The notes under the pieces are model-generated. The model searched no databases, was not told the DNA's origin, and saw only the letters and a list, made by a program, of their open reading frames with translations. A stretch of 43,207 bases of DNA, from contig BNUQ01000012.1 of the NCBI GenBank assembly GCA_025997475.1, positions 1 to 43,207 on the forward strand, in the 5' to 3' direction. The stretch's first letter is position 1. Every line of letters begins with the position of its first letter. The stretch comes from Planctomycetales bacterium (GTDB lineage: Bacteria; Planctomycetota; SZUA-567). Shown one piece after another: positions 24,365 to 33,757 of the stretch. Position numbers and translations under genes: made by a program.

Positions 24365-25216
24365 ATGACAATTCCTTACGACGACTTTAAACGTCGATTC
24401 AAATTATTGGCGAGCAAACGCCAAGATTTGGTCGTGAATACGCTCAGCAACATTTTTACGATGCGGCTCATCGGCAACAAAACGCACGGCGATTTGGCGG
24501 AAATCGGTATCGCGGAATTTATCAACCAATTTATGTATGACTTCAAAAGTATCCACGTTGGTAAAGACCTGTTTCGCGCGAAAAAACACGAAGAAGATAT
24601 TGTCATCATCAACGAGTTGAGCCAAGCCGAATTTCCTGTTTCGTTGAAAGCATACAGCAACGGTCCGTTGCAACTGTCAACCGACCGCGAGTCAAAAATG
24701 TTTCCGTTTCTCGAAGCGCAGGGCAAAACGATTGTCGGGCAAAAAGAAATCAGCCGAATTTTTGCCGCGGAAGCGTTCGCGAATTTTTCCAACATCAACG
24801 TAATGCCGCTAATTTACGACGAAAAAAGCAAGCGGTGCAACATTTTGGTGTTTGACCACGACAAAGCGAAGCGCGAAACGGCAAAAATTCTTTGCGTCGG
24901 ACGCGGCGAAAGCATTACGGGAAAATCCAAAGGACGCAAACATCCGATCTACACTTTTCTCGACGCTCACGACCATTACATTTGCGAAGTCCGCTACGGA
25001 GACGCCGCCGCCAACGCGCTTCAGCGCGGTTTGTGGACGCACACGCAACACGCGGCGCCGTTTTTTGATAGTTTGACCGACGGTTGGATTGACTACACGC
25101 CCCACCTCGCGTTAGTGAAATTATTTTCGCTGGCGCTGAACGCCACCGAACAAGGACACACGGCGGCGAACGTTATTTTGCAACAAGACCTCGACCAATT
25201 AAAGAGCGCAAAATGA
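24365..25216 (+). CDS. Type II restriction endonuclease (probable PD-(D/E)XK)
   Basis: A 283-residue protein encoded immediately upstream of, and overlapping by ATGA, an adenine-specific DNA methyltransferase. This is the usual layout of a type II restriction-modification pair. Candidate catalytic residues are E46 (HGDLAEIG), D78 (EEDIVI) and K95 in PVSLKAY, followed by SNGPLQLST, a pattern typical of restriction PD-(D/E)XK folds. Codons are visibly richer in A/T than in neighbours, consistent with horizontal transfer. The ribosome site before ATG 24365 is weak (AGG). Specificity cannot be read from sequence; the scarcity of GATC in the window is suggestive only. Confidence 0.7.
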   Translation: MTIPYDDFKRRFKLLASKRQDLVVNTLSNIFTMRLIGNKTHGDLAEIGIAEFINQFMYDFKSIHVGKDLFRAKKHEEDIVIINELSQAEFPVSLKAYSNGPLQLSTDRESKMFPFLEAQGKTIVGQKEISRIFAAEAFANFSNINVMPLIYDEKSKRCNILVFDHDKAKRETAKILCVGRGESITGKSKGRKHPIYTFLDAHDHYICEVRYGDAAANALQRGLWTHTQHAAPFFDSLTDGWIDYTPHLALVKLFSLALNATEQGHTAANVILQQDLDQLKSAK

Positions 25217-26340
25217 ATCTTACCGCCGACCTATTCGGAAACGCCAATTTACCGACGCCCGCGACCGAAGGGATAAAATACGCCGGGTCGAAATTGAAAA
25301 TTTTGCCCTACATCATCGACCTCGTTTCGACTTTAGCAGTCAAGACGATTTTGGATGGATTTAGCGGTTCGACGCGCGTCAGTCAAGCGTTCGCGAAGTT
25401 GGGTTTCAACGTTGTCGCCGCCGATATTTCCGTGTGGTCGGAAACGCTGAACAAGGCGTATTTATTGAATACGGACAATCCGAAAAAGTATCAAAAAATA
25501 ATCGACCACTTAAACGGTTCGGTCGGTTATGAGGGGTGGTTTTCGCAACATTACGGCGGCGCCGAGAAGCAATTAAAACGTCCGTTTCAGTTAAAAAATA
25601 CGATGAAACTCGACGCGATTCGCGACGAAATTGACCGAATGGCATTGACCGAAATCGAAAAAGCGGTCGCGCTCACTTCGCTCATTTTGGCGCTCGATTC
25701 CGTGGACAGCACGCTCGGACATTTTGCGTCGTATCTTGCCGATTGGTCGCCGCGTTCGTATCACGATTTGCAGTTGAAATTGCCGAAATTATTCATCAAT
25801 GAAAATGACCACGAAGTTTGGCGCGGCGATATTTTTGACCTGATAGAAAAAAATAAAAATCGGCATTTTGATTTGGCGTATTTCGACCCGCCTTACGGCT
25901 CAAACAATGAAAAAATGCCGCCGAGTCGCGTGCGTTATAATTCGTATTATCATTTGTGGACGACGGTAATTCTCAACGACAAACCGCAAGTTTTCGGCAA
26001 GGTTAATCGGCGCGAGGATTCGCGCGATGAAATCGCCGCGTCGGTATTTGAAGATTTTCGCCAAGACGGCGCCGGAAATTTTATCGCGATGCAAGCAATT
26101 AAACGCCTGATTGCGGCAACGCCCGCTCGCTATATTTTGTTGTCATACGGTAGCGGCGGACGCGCCACCAAAGAGGAACTTTATGATATTCTGAACACCG
26201 AGGGGAAACTAATCAAGGCGGTAGAAATTGATTACAAAAAGAACGTAATGGGCAATATGCGTTGGACGAATGAATGGATCACTAGCGACGGCAAAAACAC
26301 CGAATATTTGTTTTTAATGAAAAAAACTAACTTCAATTAA
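25213..26340 (+). CDS. D12-class adenine-specific DNA methyltransferase
   Basis: A 375-residue N6-adenine methyltransferase of the MethyltransfD12 family (Dam/FokI/EcoRV-type). Visible motifs: IKYAGSKLKILPYI (about 21-34, motif X), DGFSGSTRVSQAF (48-60, SAM-binding motif I) and FDPPYG (DPPY 225-228, catalytic motif IV). It overlaps the restriction gene by 4 nt, so the two are translationally coupled. It would protect host DNA from the neighbouring endonuclease. It ends 24 bp before alaS on the same strand, so the RM operon may read into this essential gene. AT-rich codon use as in the nuclease gene. Confidence 0.88.
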   Translation: MNLTADLFGNANLPTPATEGIKYAGSKLKILPYIIDLVSTLAVKTILDGFSGSTRVSQAFAKLGFNVVAADISVWSETLNKAYLLNTDNPKKYQKIIDHLNGSVGYEGWFSQHYGGAEKQLKRPFQLKNTMKLDAIRDEIDRMALTEIEKAVALTSLILALDSVDSTLGHFASYLADWSPRSYHDLQLKLPKLFINENDHEVWRGDIFDLIEKNKNRHFDLAYFDPPYGSNNEKMPPSRVRYNSYYHLWTTVILNDKPQVFGKVNRREDSRDEIAASVFEDFRQDGAGNFIAMQAIKRLIAATPARYILLSYGSGGRATKEELYDILNTEGKLIKAVEIDYKKNVMGNMRWTNEWITSDGKNTEYLFLMKKTNFN

Positions 26341-26364
26341 ATTTATTCATCACAGGAAAACCTT

Positions 26365-29013
26365 ATGAAAACCGACGCCATCCGCACCGCTTATTTGCAA
26401 TTTTTCGCCGACAAGGGCGCGAAAATTTGCCGCTCCGACTCGCTCGTTCCCGCCAACGACCCGACGTTGCTTTTCACCGGCGCGGGGATGAATCAGTTCA
26501 AGGACTATTTTCTCGGCATCGGGAAAATGGATTTTCGCCGCGCGACTTCCTGCCAAAAATGTATTCGCACCGGCGACATTATGAACGTCGGCGTAACTTC
26601 GTCGCATCACACTTTTTTTGAGATGCTCGGCAACTTTTCGTTCGGCGATTATTTCAAGGAAGAAGCCATTACTTGGGCGTGGGAATTTTTGACCGGCGCG
26701 ATGAAAATCCCCGAAAACCAACTCCAAGTATCCGTCCACCAAACCGACGACGAGGCGTTTAATTTTTGGCATAAAAAAATCGGGTTGCCCGCCGCGCGGA
26801 TTTTCCGGCTCGGCGACCACGACAATTTCTGGCCCGCCGACGCGCCCGCGCTCGGACCGAACGGTCCCTGCGGTCCGTGCAGTGAAATTTTTTACGACCG
26901 CGGCGAACAATACAGCGCCGGACTTGACGCGAAATCCGCAATGGACATCACGCACGACTGCCGCCGCTGGGTCGAAATTTGGAATCTCGTCTTCACGCAA
27001 TTCAACCGTCAAGACGGCGGCAAACTCGACCCGCTCAAACAGCGCAACATCGACACGGGAATGGGGTTGGAGCGAATGGCGAGTTGCCTGCAACACACCG
27101 CGACGAATATGGACATTGATATTTTCGTGCCGCTCGTCGCGCAAGTCGCCGAACTTTCCGCCAAAAAATACGGCGCGAAAAAAGAGGACGACACGCTTCT
27201 GCGCCGCGTCGCCGACCACGCCCGCGCCGTAACTTTTTGCCTCGCCGACGGCGTGATGCCCGGCAATACCCATCGCGGCTACGTGCTCAAACGTCTCCTC
27301 CGCCGCGCCGCGCTCGACGGGCGCACGCTCGGCATCCGCGGCGCGTTTTTAAGCGAAATGGTCGCGACCGTCGCGACCGTGATGCGCGCGCCGTATCCCG
27401 AAATCGCGGAACAGCAAAAATTCCTCGCCCAAACGATTCGCAACGAAGAAGAGAAATTTTTAAGCACGCTCGACAAAGGGCTGACGTTAATCGACCTCGC
27501 GGTCAAACAGACGCGGGAAAATAAACAGACGACGCTCGCCGGACCGACGGTGTTTGAACTTTACGACACTTACGGCTTCCCTTACGAATTGACGCAGGAG
27601 ATTGCCGAAAAAGCCGGTTTGCGGGTTGATAACGGCGAGTTGAAAATCGCGATGGAAAAAGCGCGGGAAATCGCCCGCGCCGGCGCGAAAATGAAAGGCG
27701 ATATTTTCGCCCGCGGCGCGCTGACCGTCGTCAAAGAACGCACCGGCGGCACGACGTTTGTCGGCTATGAAACGCTGACCGCCGCGGACTGCGCGGTGGT
27801 CGCGATTATCAAAGGCGACGCGGTGGTCGAGTCCGCGACCGCCGGCGACGCGGTAACGTTGGTGTTGGACCGGACGCCGTTTTACGGCGAGAGCGGCGGA
27901 CAAGCCGGCGACATCGGCGTCCTGCGCGGCTTGAATAATTTGGAAATCGTTATCGACGACACCGAAAAAATCGACGGCATTTTCTTACATCTCGGCAAAA
28001 TCGAATCCGGCGCGGTCGCGACCGGAATGACGCTCGTCGCGGCGGTGGACCCGACGTGGCGGACGGACATTCAGCGCAATCACACGGCGACGCATTTGTT
28101 GCACCGGGCGCTCCGCGCCACGGTCGGCGAAAACGCCGTGCAAAAGGGCAGTTCGGTTACGCCGGAGCGGTTGCGCTTCGATTTTCAGCATCACGCGCCG
28201 CTGACTCCGACCGAAATCCAACGGATTATGGAAATCGTCAGCGACAACATTTTGAGCGGACTCGCGGTGCGCACGGAAATCAAACCGCTTGCCGAAGCGA
28301 AAGAAGGCGGGGCGACGGCGCTGTTCGGCGAGAAATACGGCGACACGGTGCGGGTGGTGAAAATCGCCGATTATTCGCAGGAACTTTGCGGCGGAACGCA
28401 TATCGACAACACCGCGAAAATCGGCGCGTTTTGCGTGGTCGGACAAGAAGCGGTCGGGTCGGGGATTAGACGAATTGAAGCCGTAACCGGTCGCTACGCG
28501 CATAAAACTTTGCGCGAATACGCGCGGACGTTCGCCAATATCGCGCAGTTGTTAAACGTGCCGCGCGAGGATATGGAGGACAAAATCCGCGTCCTGCTCG
28601 GCGAAAATAAAGAGTTGCAAAAACAAACGGTCGAAATGAAGCGCGAAAATATGAAAGTCGGTTTGCAGTCGGTCGAAATCGTCCGCGCGGCGGCGCCATA
28701 CGTGGTGCTGAACGTCGGCGCGGTGGTCGGCAAGGATTTACTCGCCGCCGCCGACACGTTGAAAGCGCGGCTCGGCGACGACGGCGTGGCGGTGTTGGCG
28801 GGGAGCGACGGCGAAAAGGTTTCGCTCGTCGTCTCGGTCGGCAAAAATCTTGTCGCGCAAAAAAAATATAACGCCGGCGAACTGGTCAAAAAATTGGCGC
28901 CGATTGTCGGCGGCTCCGGCGGCGGCAAACCGGAACTCGCGCAAGCCGGCGGCAAAAATCCCGAGAAAATCGCGGAAATGCTCGCGGCGGCGCGGCGGAT
29001 GTTGGCGGGGTAA
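26365..29013 (+). CDS. alaS: Alanyl-tRNA synthetase
   Basis: An 882-residue class II synthetase that charges tRNA-Ala. Order: catalytic core with FEMLGNFSFGDYFK (motif 1/2 region) and GMGLERM (motif 3, about 232-238); tRNA-recognition region; editing domain with HTATHLLH (H573, H577) and CGGTH (C675, H679); C-Ala/DHHA1 end with GGSGGGKPELAQAGGK. Length and order are normal. Start ATG 26365 has AGGA upstream. A strong terminator follows at once. Confidence 0.97.
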   Translation: MKTDAIRTAYLQFFADKGAKICRSDSLVPANDPTLLFTGAGMNQFKDYFLGIGKMDFRRATSCQKCIRTGDIMNVGVTSSHHTFFEMLGNFSFGDYFKEEAITWAWEFLTGAMKIPENQLQVSVHQTDDEAFNFWHKKIGLPAARIFRLGDHDNFWPADAPALGPNGPCGPCSEIFYDRGEQYSAGLDAKSAMDITHDCRRWVEIWNLVFTQFNRQDGGKLDPLKQRNIDTGMGLERMASCLQHTATNMDIDIFVPLVAQVAELSAKKYGAKKEDDTLLRRVADHARAVTFCLADGVMPGNTHRGYVLKRLLRRAALDGRTLGIRGAFLSEMVATVATVMRAPYPEIAEQQKFLAQTIRNEEEKFLSTLDKGLTLIDLAVKQTRENKQTTLAGPTVFELYDTYGFPYELTQEIAEKAGLRVDNGELKIAMEKAREIARAGAKMKGDIFARGALTVVKERTGGTTFVGYETLTAADCAVVAIIKGDAVVESATAGDAVTLVLDRTPFYGESGGQAGDIGVLRGLNNLEIVIDDTEKIDGIFLHLGKIESGAVATGMTLVAAVDPTWRTDIQRNHTATHLLHRALRATVGENAVQKGSSVTPERLRFDFQHHAPLTPTEIQRIMEIVSDNILSGLAVRTEIKPLAEAKEGGATALFGEKYGDTVRVVKIADYSQELCGGTHIDNTAKIGAFCVVGQEAVGSGIRRIEAVTGRYAHKTLREYARTFANIAQLLNVPREDMEDKIRVLLGENKELQKQTVEMKRENMKVGLQSVEIVRAAAPYVVLNVGAVVGKDLLAAADTLKARLGDDGVAVLAGSDGEKVSLVVSVGKNLVAQKKYNAGELVKKLAPIVGGSGGGKPELAQAGGKNPEKIAEMLAAARRMLAG

Positions 29014-29019
29014 AAAAGC

Positions 29020-29050
29020 CGGTCGGGGCGCATTGCCCCGACCGTTTTTT
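29020..29050 (+). terminator. Rho-independent terminator of alaS
   Basis: CGGTCGGGGC (29020-29029) pairs perfectly with GCCCCGACCG (29035-29044) across a GCATT loop, then TTTTTT. It begins 7 bp after the alaS stop. Downstream (29055-29120) is an AT-rich stretch with TTCTTAAGAATCTTAA-type 7-bp-like spacing. Confidence 0.93.
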
Positions 29051-29136
29051 AAGCGGCGTTTAAGGTTTTTAAGAATCCCGATATTCTTAAGAATCTTAAA
29101 CCCCTTAATTTTCTTAACCCCGCCATTTTTCCTAAT

Positions 29137-29297
29137 AGACCTGTTCTAAACCTACGAGTGAGCAAATGTTCGTGTCTAATTTTTCGTGCCGCAAGGAAAA
29201 ATGACGAAGCAATACCGAGAGTATTGCAAGGAATTTTGACGCGGCGGGACGGAAAATTAGCCGAAAAGTTGCCGCGAATTGGTTGTCGAACAGGTCT
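29137..29297. mobile_element. 161-bp MITE-like element with 10-bp terminal inverted repeats
   Basis: The ends AGACCTGTTC (29137-29146) and GAACAGGTCT (29288-29297) are perfect inverted repeats. Inside are a hairpin GCAATAC-CGAGA-GTATTGC (29209-29227) and GTGCCGCAAGG/GACGCGGC partners. No coding sequence. The right end provides the TAG stop of the convergent minus-strand gene at 29296. It could be a non-autonomous element or a structured RNA; no transposase is present here. Confidence 0.55.
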
Positions 29298-31580
29298 AAT
29301 CATTCCCTTCGATTACAAACAGCGTCGCCGCCGGTAGTCGCTCGTTCACCGGCGACGGCGTGATAAACACCGTCCGCGTTTGTTCGCGCCAGAATTGGTC
29401 TAACAAGCCGCTTTTTTCCGGCGCCGGCGCGAACGCGCGATAGTAGGACTGTTGCAGGCGCAACAACTCGTGCCAATGAACGTAAATATGCGTGTAGCCC
29501 GCGGCGCGCAATTCCCGCGCCAGCGCCGCCGGCGTGGCGGCGCGGTCGAGCATCGTCAAAAACGGCTGGCGATTGAACACCACCGCGTAATCGACGTTCG
29601 GCGGTAAATAAAAAACGTCCGCCGCGCCGATGGCTAACACCCGCGCCTTCCGCGCCGATTCGCGGTGCAAAAATTCGCGCAAATCCTCGTAGCGATAATT
29701 CTGCGCGCGATATTTTTCCGGTGAAACCGCACCGATAAAAACGTCGAGAGGGGAAATGTTTTTCTCCGTCGCCGGAAAATAATTTCCCAACCACACGGTC
29801 AAAACCACGCCCGCCGTCAAGCCCGTCGCCGCCGGTAAAATCCGCGTCATTACGGCGATAGACGGGGCAATTATCTTTTGCCGGCTATTCGTCGCCGCCG
29901 TCAACAACGCCGCCAAACCGACGCCGGACAGCGCCGCCGTCAACCACATTCCGGCGTAAAAAAAGCGCTCAATCCGGTGCGTGAAGCCGAACCAGCCGGC
30001 GAAAATCGCGCCGAGCCACAACGCGACGATTGCCGTTTCGCGCCAACCGCCGCTCGCGTTTTTCACGCGGTGCCGCCACAAATACAGCGCCGGAATCCCG
30101 ACCAACAACAACGCGCCGCTCGCCTCGTTGCCGAGTCCCAAAAACAAATGCGCGATTTGATTCAGCAGTTCATCGACGGAAAACGGCGACATGTCCGACG
30201 GCAAGCCCCAACTCGGACTATGCGCCAACCGCGACCGCGTTTCTTGCGTGGCGTCCCAGTCGGCGACGCGGAAAAATAAATTCCACAGCGGATAAAACGG
30301 ATTACCGGCGGTCAAATAATTTTTCGCCAACCACGGCGCGAGCGTCAACCAACACGCGCCGCCCGCCAAAATCGCGTGGCCGATTTTTTCGCGCCAACCG
30401 CCGCGCCAAAATAAAAAGAGGAGCGCCGCCGCCGGCGCGCCGGCAAAAATCAGTCCGGGGTATTTCACGCCGGCGGCGAGACCGGCGAAAATACCGGCGA
30501 AAACGACCGCGCGGCGCGAATTTTCTTGAACGGCGCGGAGGGTCAATAAAACCGTCAGCGCCAAATAAAAAGTCAGCGAATTTTCCACATATAAAACAAT
30601 CGACCACTCCATCGTGCCGGCTTGCGCCAAAAGCGTCAGCGCCGCGAGCAAGCCCGCGTTCGCCGCCGTCGCCGCGGTCGCGCCCAAATTTTCCGCGACG
30701 CGGCGAACCAACGCGACGAGCGCCAGAAGCGTCAGCGGTAAAAACAGAAAATTCAGCCATTGCGCCGCAATGACGCCGGTTGCGGCACCGGCGAGATTGA
30801 ACAGCGCGTAAGTCAGCATTTCGGCATTTTGCGGATAGCCGGAGCAAAAATTTTGCGGCTGAAACGCAATGCCGTTTTCGCGCAGGTAGGTCAGCGGCAA
30901 CAGCGCGTGATACTGCAATACGTCATATTCAAGCGGCGGCAAAAACGCGAACCAGCCGAGTAGCGCGACGCCGGCGACAAGCGTTAGCCATAACGCGCCG
31001 CCGGTCGGCGATAGTTTTTCTCCGCCGCACCATAATCCGGCGCGACGAATTAACCGTTGCGCGGACGGCAGAAAAATCAGCGACAGAACTAACAAAACCG
31101 GCGTGGAATAAGCCGCGCCGCCGAGAACGCCGCCGAGCAACGTCAGCAACGAAAACGCGCCGCAACCGAGTCCGCCGGCGATTAACGGCGGCAATAAATC
31201 TTCGCGATGAGCATTTGCGGGGGAGGGGGGAGATTCGTGAGGCAAAAATGTTTCGGTGATTTTGGCGCCGAGGGCAAAAATCGCGAGCGCGAAAACGAGC
31301 ACATAACCGAACGCGGCGACTTGCGCGGTGGCGACGGGGGAATGGCGATTAGTCCGAGCGCGACCGCGACCGCCGCCAAACCGACGCCGCGCCGTCCGCC
31401 GACCCGTGCCGCGACCGCGCCGACAACGCCTGCGCCCAGCAACACGAACGTCGTCCAATACGGCACCAGAAACAGCGTCAGCAGACGATACGTAAAGCCG
31501 GACGACCGGCATTGCAAAAATAAATGCCAGCCCGCCAACAACAAGCCGGCTAACGTAATGACGAGAATTTTTAAGCGCAT
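29296..31580 (-). pseudogene. Glycosyltransferase-like polytopic membrane protein (GT39/ArnT-like), frameshifted
   Basis: Two reading frames together give one protein of about 761 residues. From ATG 31580 the first frame encodes MRLKILVITLAGLLLAGWHL..., two hydrophobic segments and ...LGLIAIPP. After the C5 run (31336-31340, G5 on the plus strand) the protein continues in the other frame as VATAQVAAFGYVLVFALAIFAL with many TM helices to TAG 29296. One more C would restore the frame. The body resembles dolichol-phosphate-sugar type transferases (PLEYDVLQYH, LAAGVKYPGLIF, TAGNPFYPLWN). Such enzymes use polyprenyl-linked sugars at the membrane. Either a real inactivating mutation, slippage, or a sequencing error. 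No ribosome site is clear at 31580. Confidence 0.6.
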
Positions 31581-31603
31581 AGTTTTATGAGGGGGGGAAT
31601 AAA

Positions 31604-31905
31604 ATCCTTAAAAAAACGCCGTAGGCGTTTAATTTGAATAACGTCAAGCGACACGCGCTATCGTCGCGTCGGTCGGGGATAACGCCGCCCGATGACCGAA
31701 CCCCGAAGGGGTTCAACCATAGTTCAACCCCTGTCGGGGTTGAGATTGACGAGGACGCTTTTCCCCGAGTTGCGCGGCGGAAAAACATCGCCGCTCCACC
31801 CGGGGTTATTCATCTTAAGCCCCTCTCGGGGCTTTTACCTGCCTGCCGACAGGCAGGGGCAGACCCGTCCGCCGATGCGAAGTCGTTTATGGTAAAATCG
31901 CGTAA
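31604..31905. repeat. REP-like palindrome cluster
   Basis: Palindromes AAACGCC-GTA-GGCGTTT (31614-31630), GAACCCC-GAA-GGGGTTC (31698-31714), CAACCCC/GGGGTTG (31725-31742), AGCCCC-TCTC-GGGGCT (31818-31833) followed by TTTT, and CCTGCCTG-CCGA-CAGGCAGG (about 31838-31857). CGGGGTTATTCATCTTAAG is typical of REP clusters seen in many bacteria. The block ends in AAAATCGCGTAACATC, matching the end of the REP block at about 13751. No gene in the 300 bp. Confidence 0.75.
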
Positions 31906-31909
31906 CATC

Positions 31910-31960
31910 AATTCGTAATTTTTAATTGTTAATTGTTAATTGTTAATTGTGCATTGCTCT
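31910..31960. repeat. Single heptad arm, ATTAACA type
   Basis: TTCGTAATTTTTAATTGTTAATTGTTA... ends in GCATTGCTCT, so AGAGCAATGC is read outward from the gene at 31959. The opposite arm is missing or replaced by the REP cluster. It abuts the pyrophosphatase stop. Confidence 0.7.
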
Positions 31961-33611
31961 AACTTTCCGCCAACCACTTGCTCACTTGCGGCAACAATTG
32001 TTTTTTGCGGCTGACGATGCCGCGCAGGTTGAACAGGTGTCCGTTGATTTTGGCAAACGGCGCCGAGCGCATCAGCCCCGCGTCGCCCACCGCCAGCATC
32101 AGCGAATCCTGCGTTACCACGTTCGTCACCAACAAGCCGAAGAAGTCCAATTGCTCGCCGACGCGCAGACGTTCCGCCACGTCTAAAATTTCGTCTTCGT
32201 GCGCATAGAACGGCTCGAAACTGACTTCTTCGACCTGCGCAATCGCGAATTTGCGCTTGCCCGCCGTGAAATCTTTTTTGTCGGACGTGAGAATTTTGCG
32301 CGGCGTCTGTTGCATAATCAGCGACCCGACGGCGAAAATTTCCTGATTCAAATCTTCGGCGCACACGTCCGCGATTTTTTCCAAAATTTTAATCGCGTCG
32401 TGGTCGCGCGTCGTCGTGGTCGGCGAGCGCAACATCATCGTGTCGGTCAAAATTCCGCCCATCAAAATTCCCGCCGTCGCCGGCGTCGGCTCGACGCCTT
32501 CCCGCCGATACATTTCCGCGACCAACGTGCAGGTGCTTCCCACCACGTCGCAGGTGATTTTTATCGGATACGTCGTCGGCGGCAGACCGAAGCGGTGATG
32601 GTCAACGATTTCAACAATCGGCACGCTTTCGATGCCGGGGACGCCGTTGTCAAATTCGTTGTGGTCAACCAGAATGAGCGAAATCGGCTGTTGCGAACAA
32701 TCGCCGGAGCGGAAAGTGGCAAGCAGACGGTCGTCGGCGCCGACGACGGGAAACAAGCCGTCGGGCAAATGGCGGATTTGATTGCCGGCGGCGGCGAGCG
32801 TGTCGTCTTCGTGAAACACCGTGTCTTTGGGGAGCGTCAGCGCCCGCACCGGCGAGGAAAATTTGAGGCGGCGGATGACGGTCGCAGAGTCGTAGGCGGT
32901 TTTCAAAATCGACACGCCGCGCTCTTTGGCGGCGGCGACGACCGCTTCGTCAACCTGCCGCGCGCCGGTAACAATCATCAGCCGCGCGCCCAAATTCACC
33001 GCCATCAAATGAATGTCGGCGCGGTCGCCGACCACTAACGCCAGTTCTTCGGGGCGGTCGCCCGGAATATGTTGGATAAAACTTTCGAGTCCCATCGCCG
33101 CGACATACACCGAAAATTTTTGCCCCGCGTCGGGGGCGCGGACGTTGACGCTTTCGGCGCGCAACACGTCGATAATTAGCGACAACGACGAATAAACGTC
33201 GCGTCCGGTCAGTCCGGCGCTGTTTTCCGAGAGCAACAACATTTCGTCGAGCAAGGTGAAAATGCCGAGCATACCGCAAAATTTGCCGTGTTCGTTCACG
33301 ACGGGCAAGCGGTTGGTTTGGCTCTGTCGCAAAATGTTAATCGCGTCGAGCAACGGACGGTCGGCGGCAATCGACAGCGGATTGGGCGTCATAATGTCGC
33401 GCAAGCGCGGGTGGGCGTCTTTCAGGACGAGCGGCAGAGGCGTGTTAAAACGCTTGAAAACGTATTCGGCGCGCGCGCCCGGCATCCCGCAACAGGCGGC
33501 GTAGAGGTTGGTTTCCCCGCGTCGCCGCCGCAACTCGACCAGCGCGTGCGCCGCGCCGATGCTGTCCAAATCGGGATTGCGATGCCCGATGACGTAAGTT
33601 TTATGAAGCAT
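31959..33611 (-). CDS. ppaC: Manganese-dependent inorganic pyrophosphatase with CBS and DRTGG domains
   Basis: A 550-residue family II (DHH) pyrophosphatase, hydrolysing PPi to phosphate in the cytoplasm. Order: DHH motif GHRNPDLDSI (9-18); inserted CBS domain (about 70-125, DIMTPNPLSIAADRPLLDAI); DRTGG-like region (about 180-255); second CBS (about 260-315); DHH core with VDHNE and IVDHHRFG (about 336-338); DHHA2 with SRKKQ (534-538). The CBS-DRTGG insert is known to bind adenine nucleotides and regulate activity. Length fits the CBS-containing class. AGGA precedes ATG 33611. The final Ser and stop (AGT TAG) abut a heptad arm. Confidence 0.92.
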   Translation of the reverse strand: MLHKTYVIGHRNPDLDSIGAAHALVELRRRRGETNLYAACCGMPGARAEYVFKRFNTPLPLVLKDAHPRLRDIMTPNPLSIAADRPLLDAINILRQSQTNRLPVVNEHGKFCGMLGIFTLLDEMLLLSENSAGLTGRDVYSSLSLIIDVLRAESVNVRAPDAGQKFSVYVAAMGLESFIQHIPGDRPEELALVVGDRADIHLMAVNLGARLMIVTGARQVDEAVVAAAKERGVSILKTAYDSATVIRRLKFSSPVRALTLPKDTVFHEDDTLAAAGNQIRHLPDGLFPVVGADDRLLATFRSGDCSQQPISLILVDHNEFDNGVPGIESVPIVEIVDHHRFGLPPTTYPIKITCDVVGSTCTLVAEMYRREGVEPTPATAGILMGGILTDTMMLRSPTTTTRDHDAIKILEKIADVCAEDLNQEIFAVGSLIMQQTPRKILTSDKKDFTAGKRKFAIAQVEEVSFEPFYAHEDEILDVAERLRVGEQLDFFGLLVTNVVTQDSLMLAVGDAGLMRSAPFAKINGHLFNLRGIVSRKKQLLPQVSKWLAES

Positions 33612-33637
33612 AGTTTTTCCTGTGGTGAAGAGGTAAC

Positions 33638-33757
33638 GAGAATTACAAATTACAAATTAAAAATAGTGGAGTTTGACTCGTAAATTCGCTTCGCGCAAAA
33701 TTTGATAGTCAAACGCCTCAATTGTTAATTTTTAATTGTCAATTGTTAATTGCTCTT
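33638..33757. repeat. Heptad-repeat hairpin element, ATTACAA/ATTAACA type
   Basis: Left arm GAGAATTACAAATTACAAATT, core GTGGAGTTTGACTCGTAAATTCGCTTCGCG, right arm TTGTTAATTTTTAATTGTCAATT and terminal TGCTCTTT (AAGAGCA outward). The right arm encodes the last residues AINN and the TGA of thiE. Confidence 0.85.

Noticed and set aside
26350..27273. Long minus-strand open frame (about 307 codons) opposite alaS
   Set aside because: Antisense shadow of a highly conserved gene; no recognisable motif or ribosome site.
32199..33038. Plus-strand open frame opposite the pyrophosphatase
   Set aside because: Arginine/valine-rich shadow; the minus-strand DHH and CBS motifs explain the sequence.
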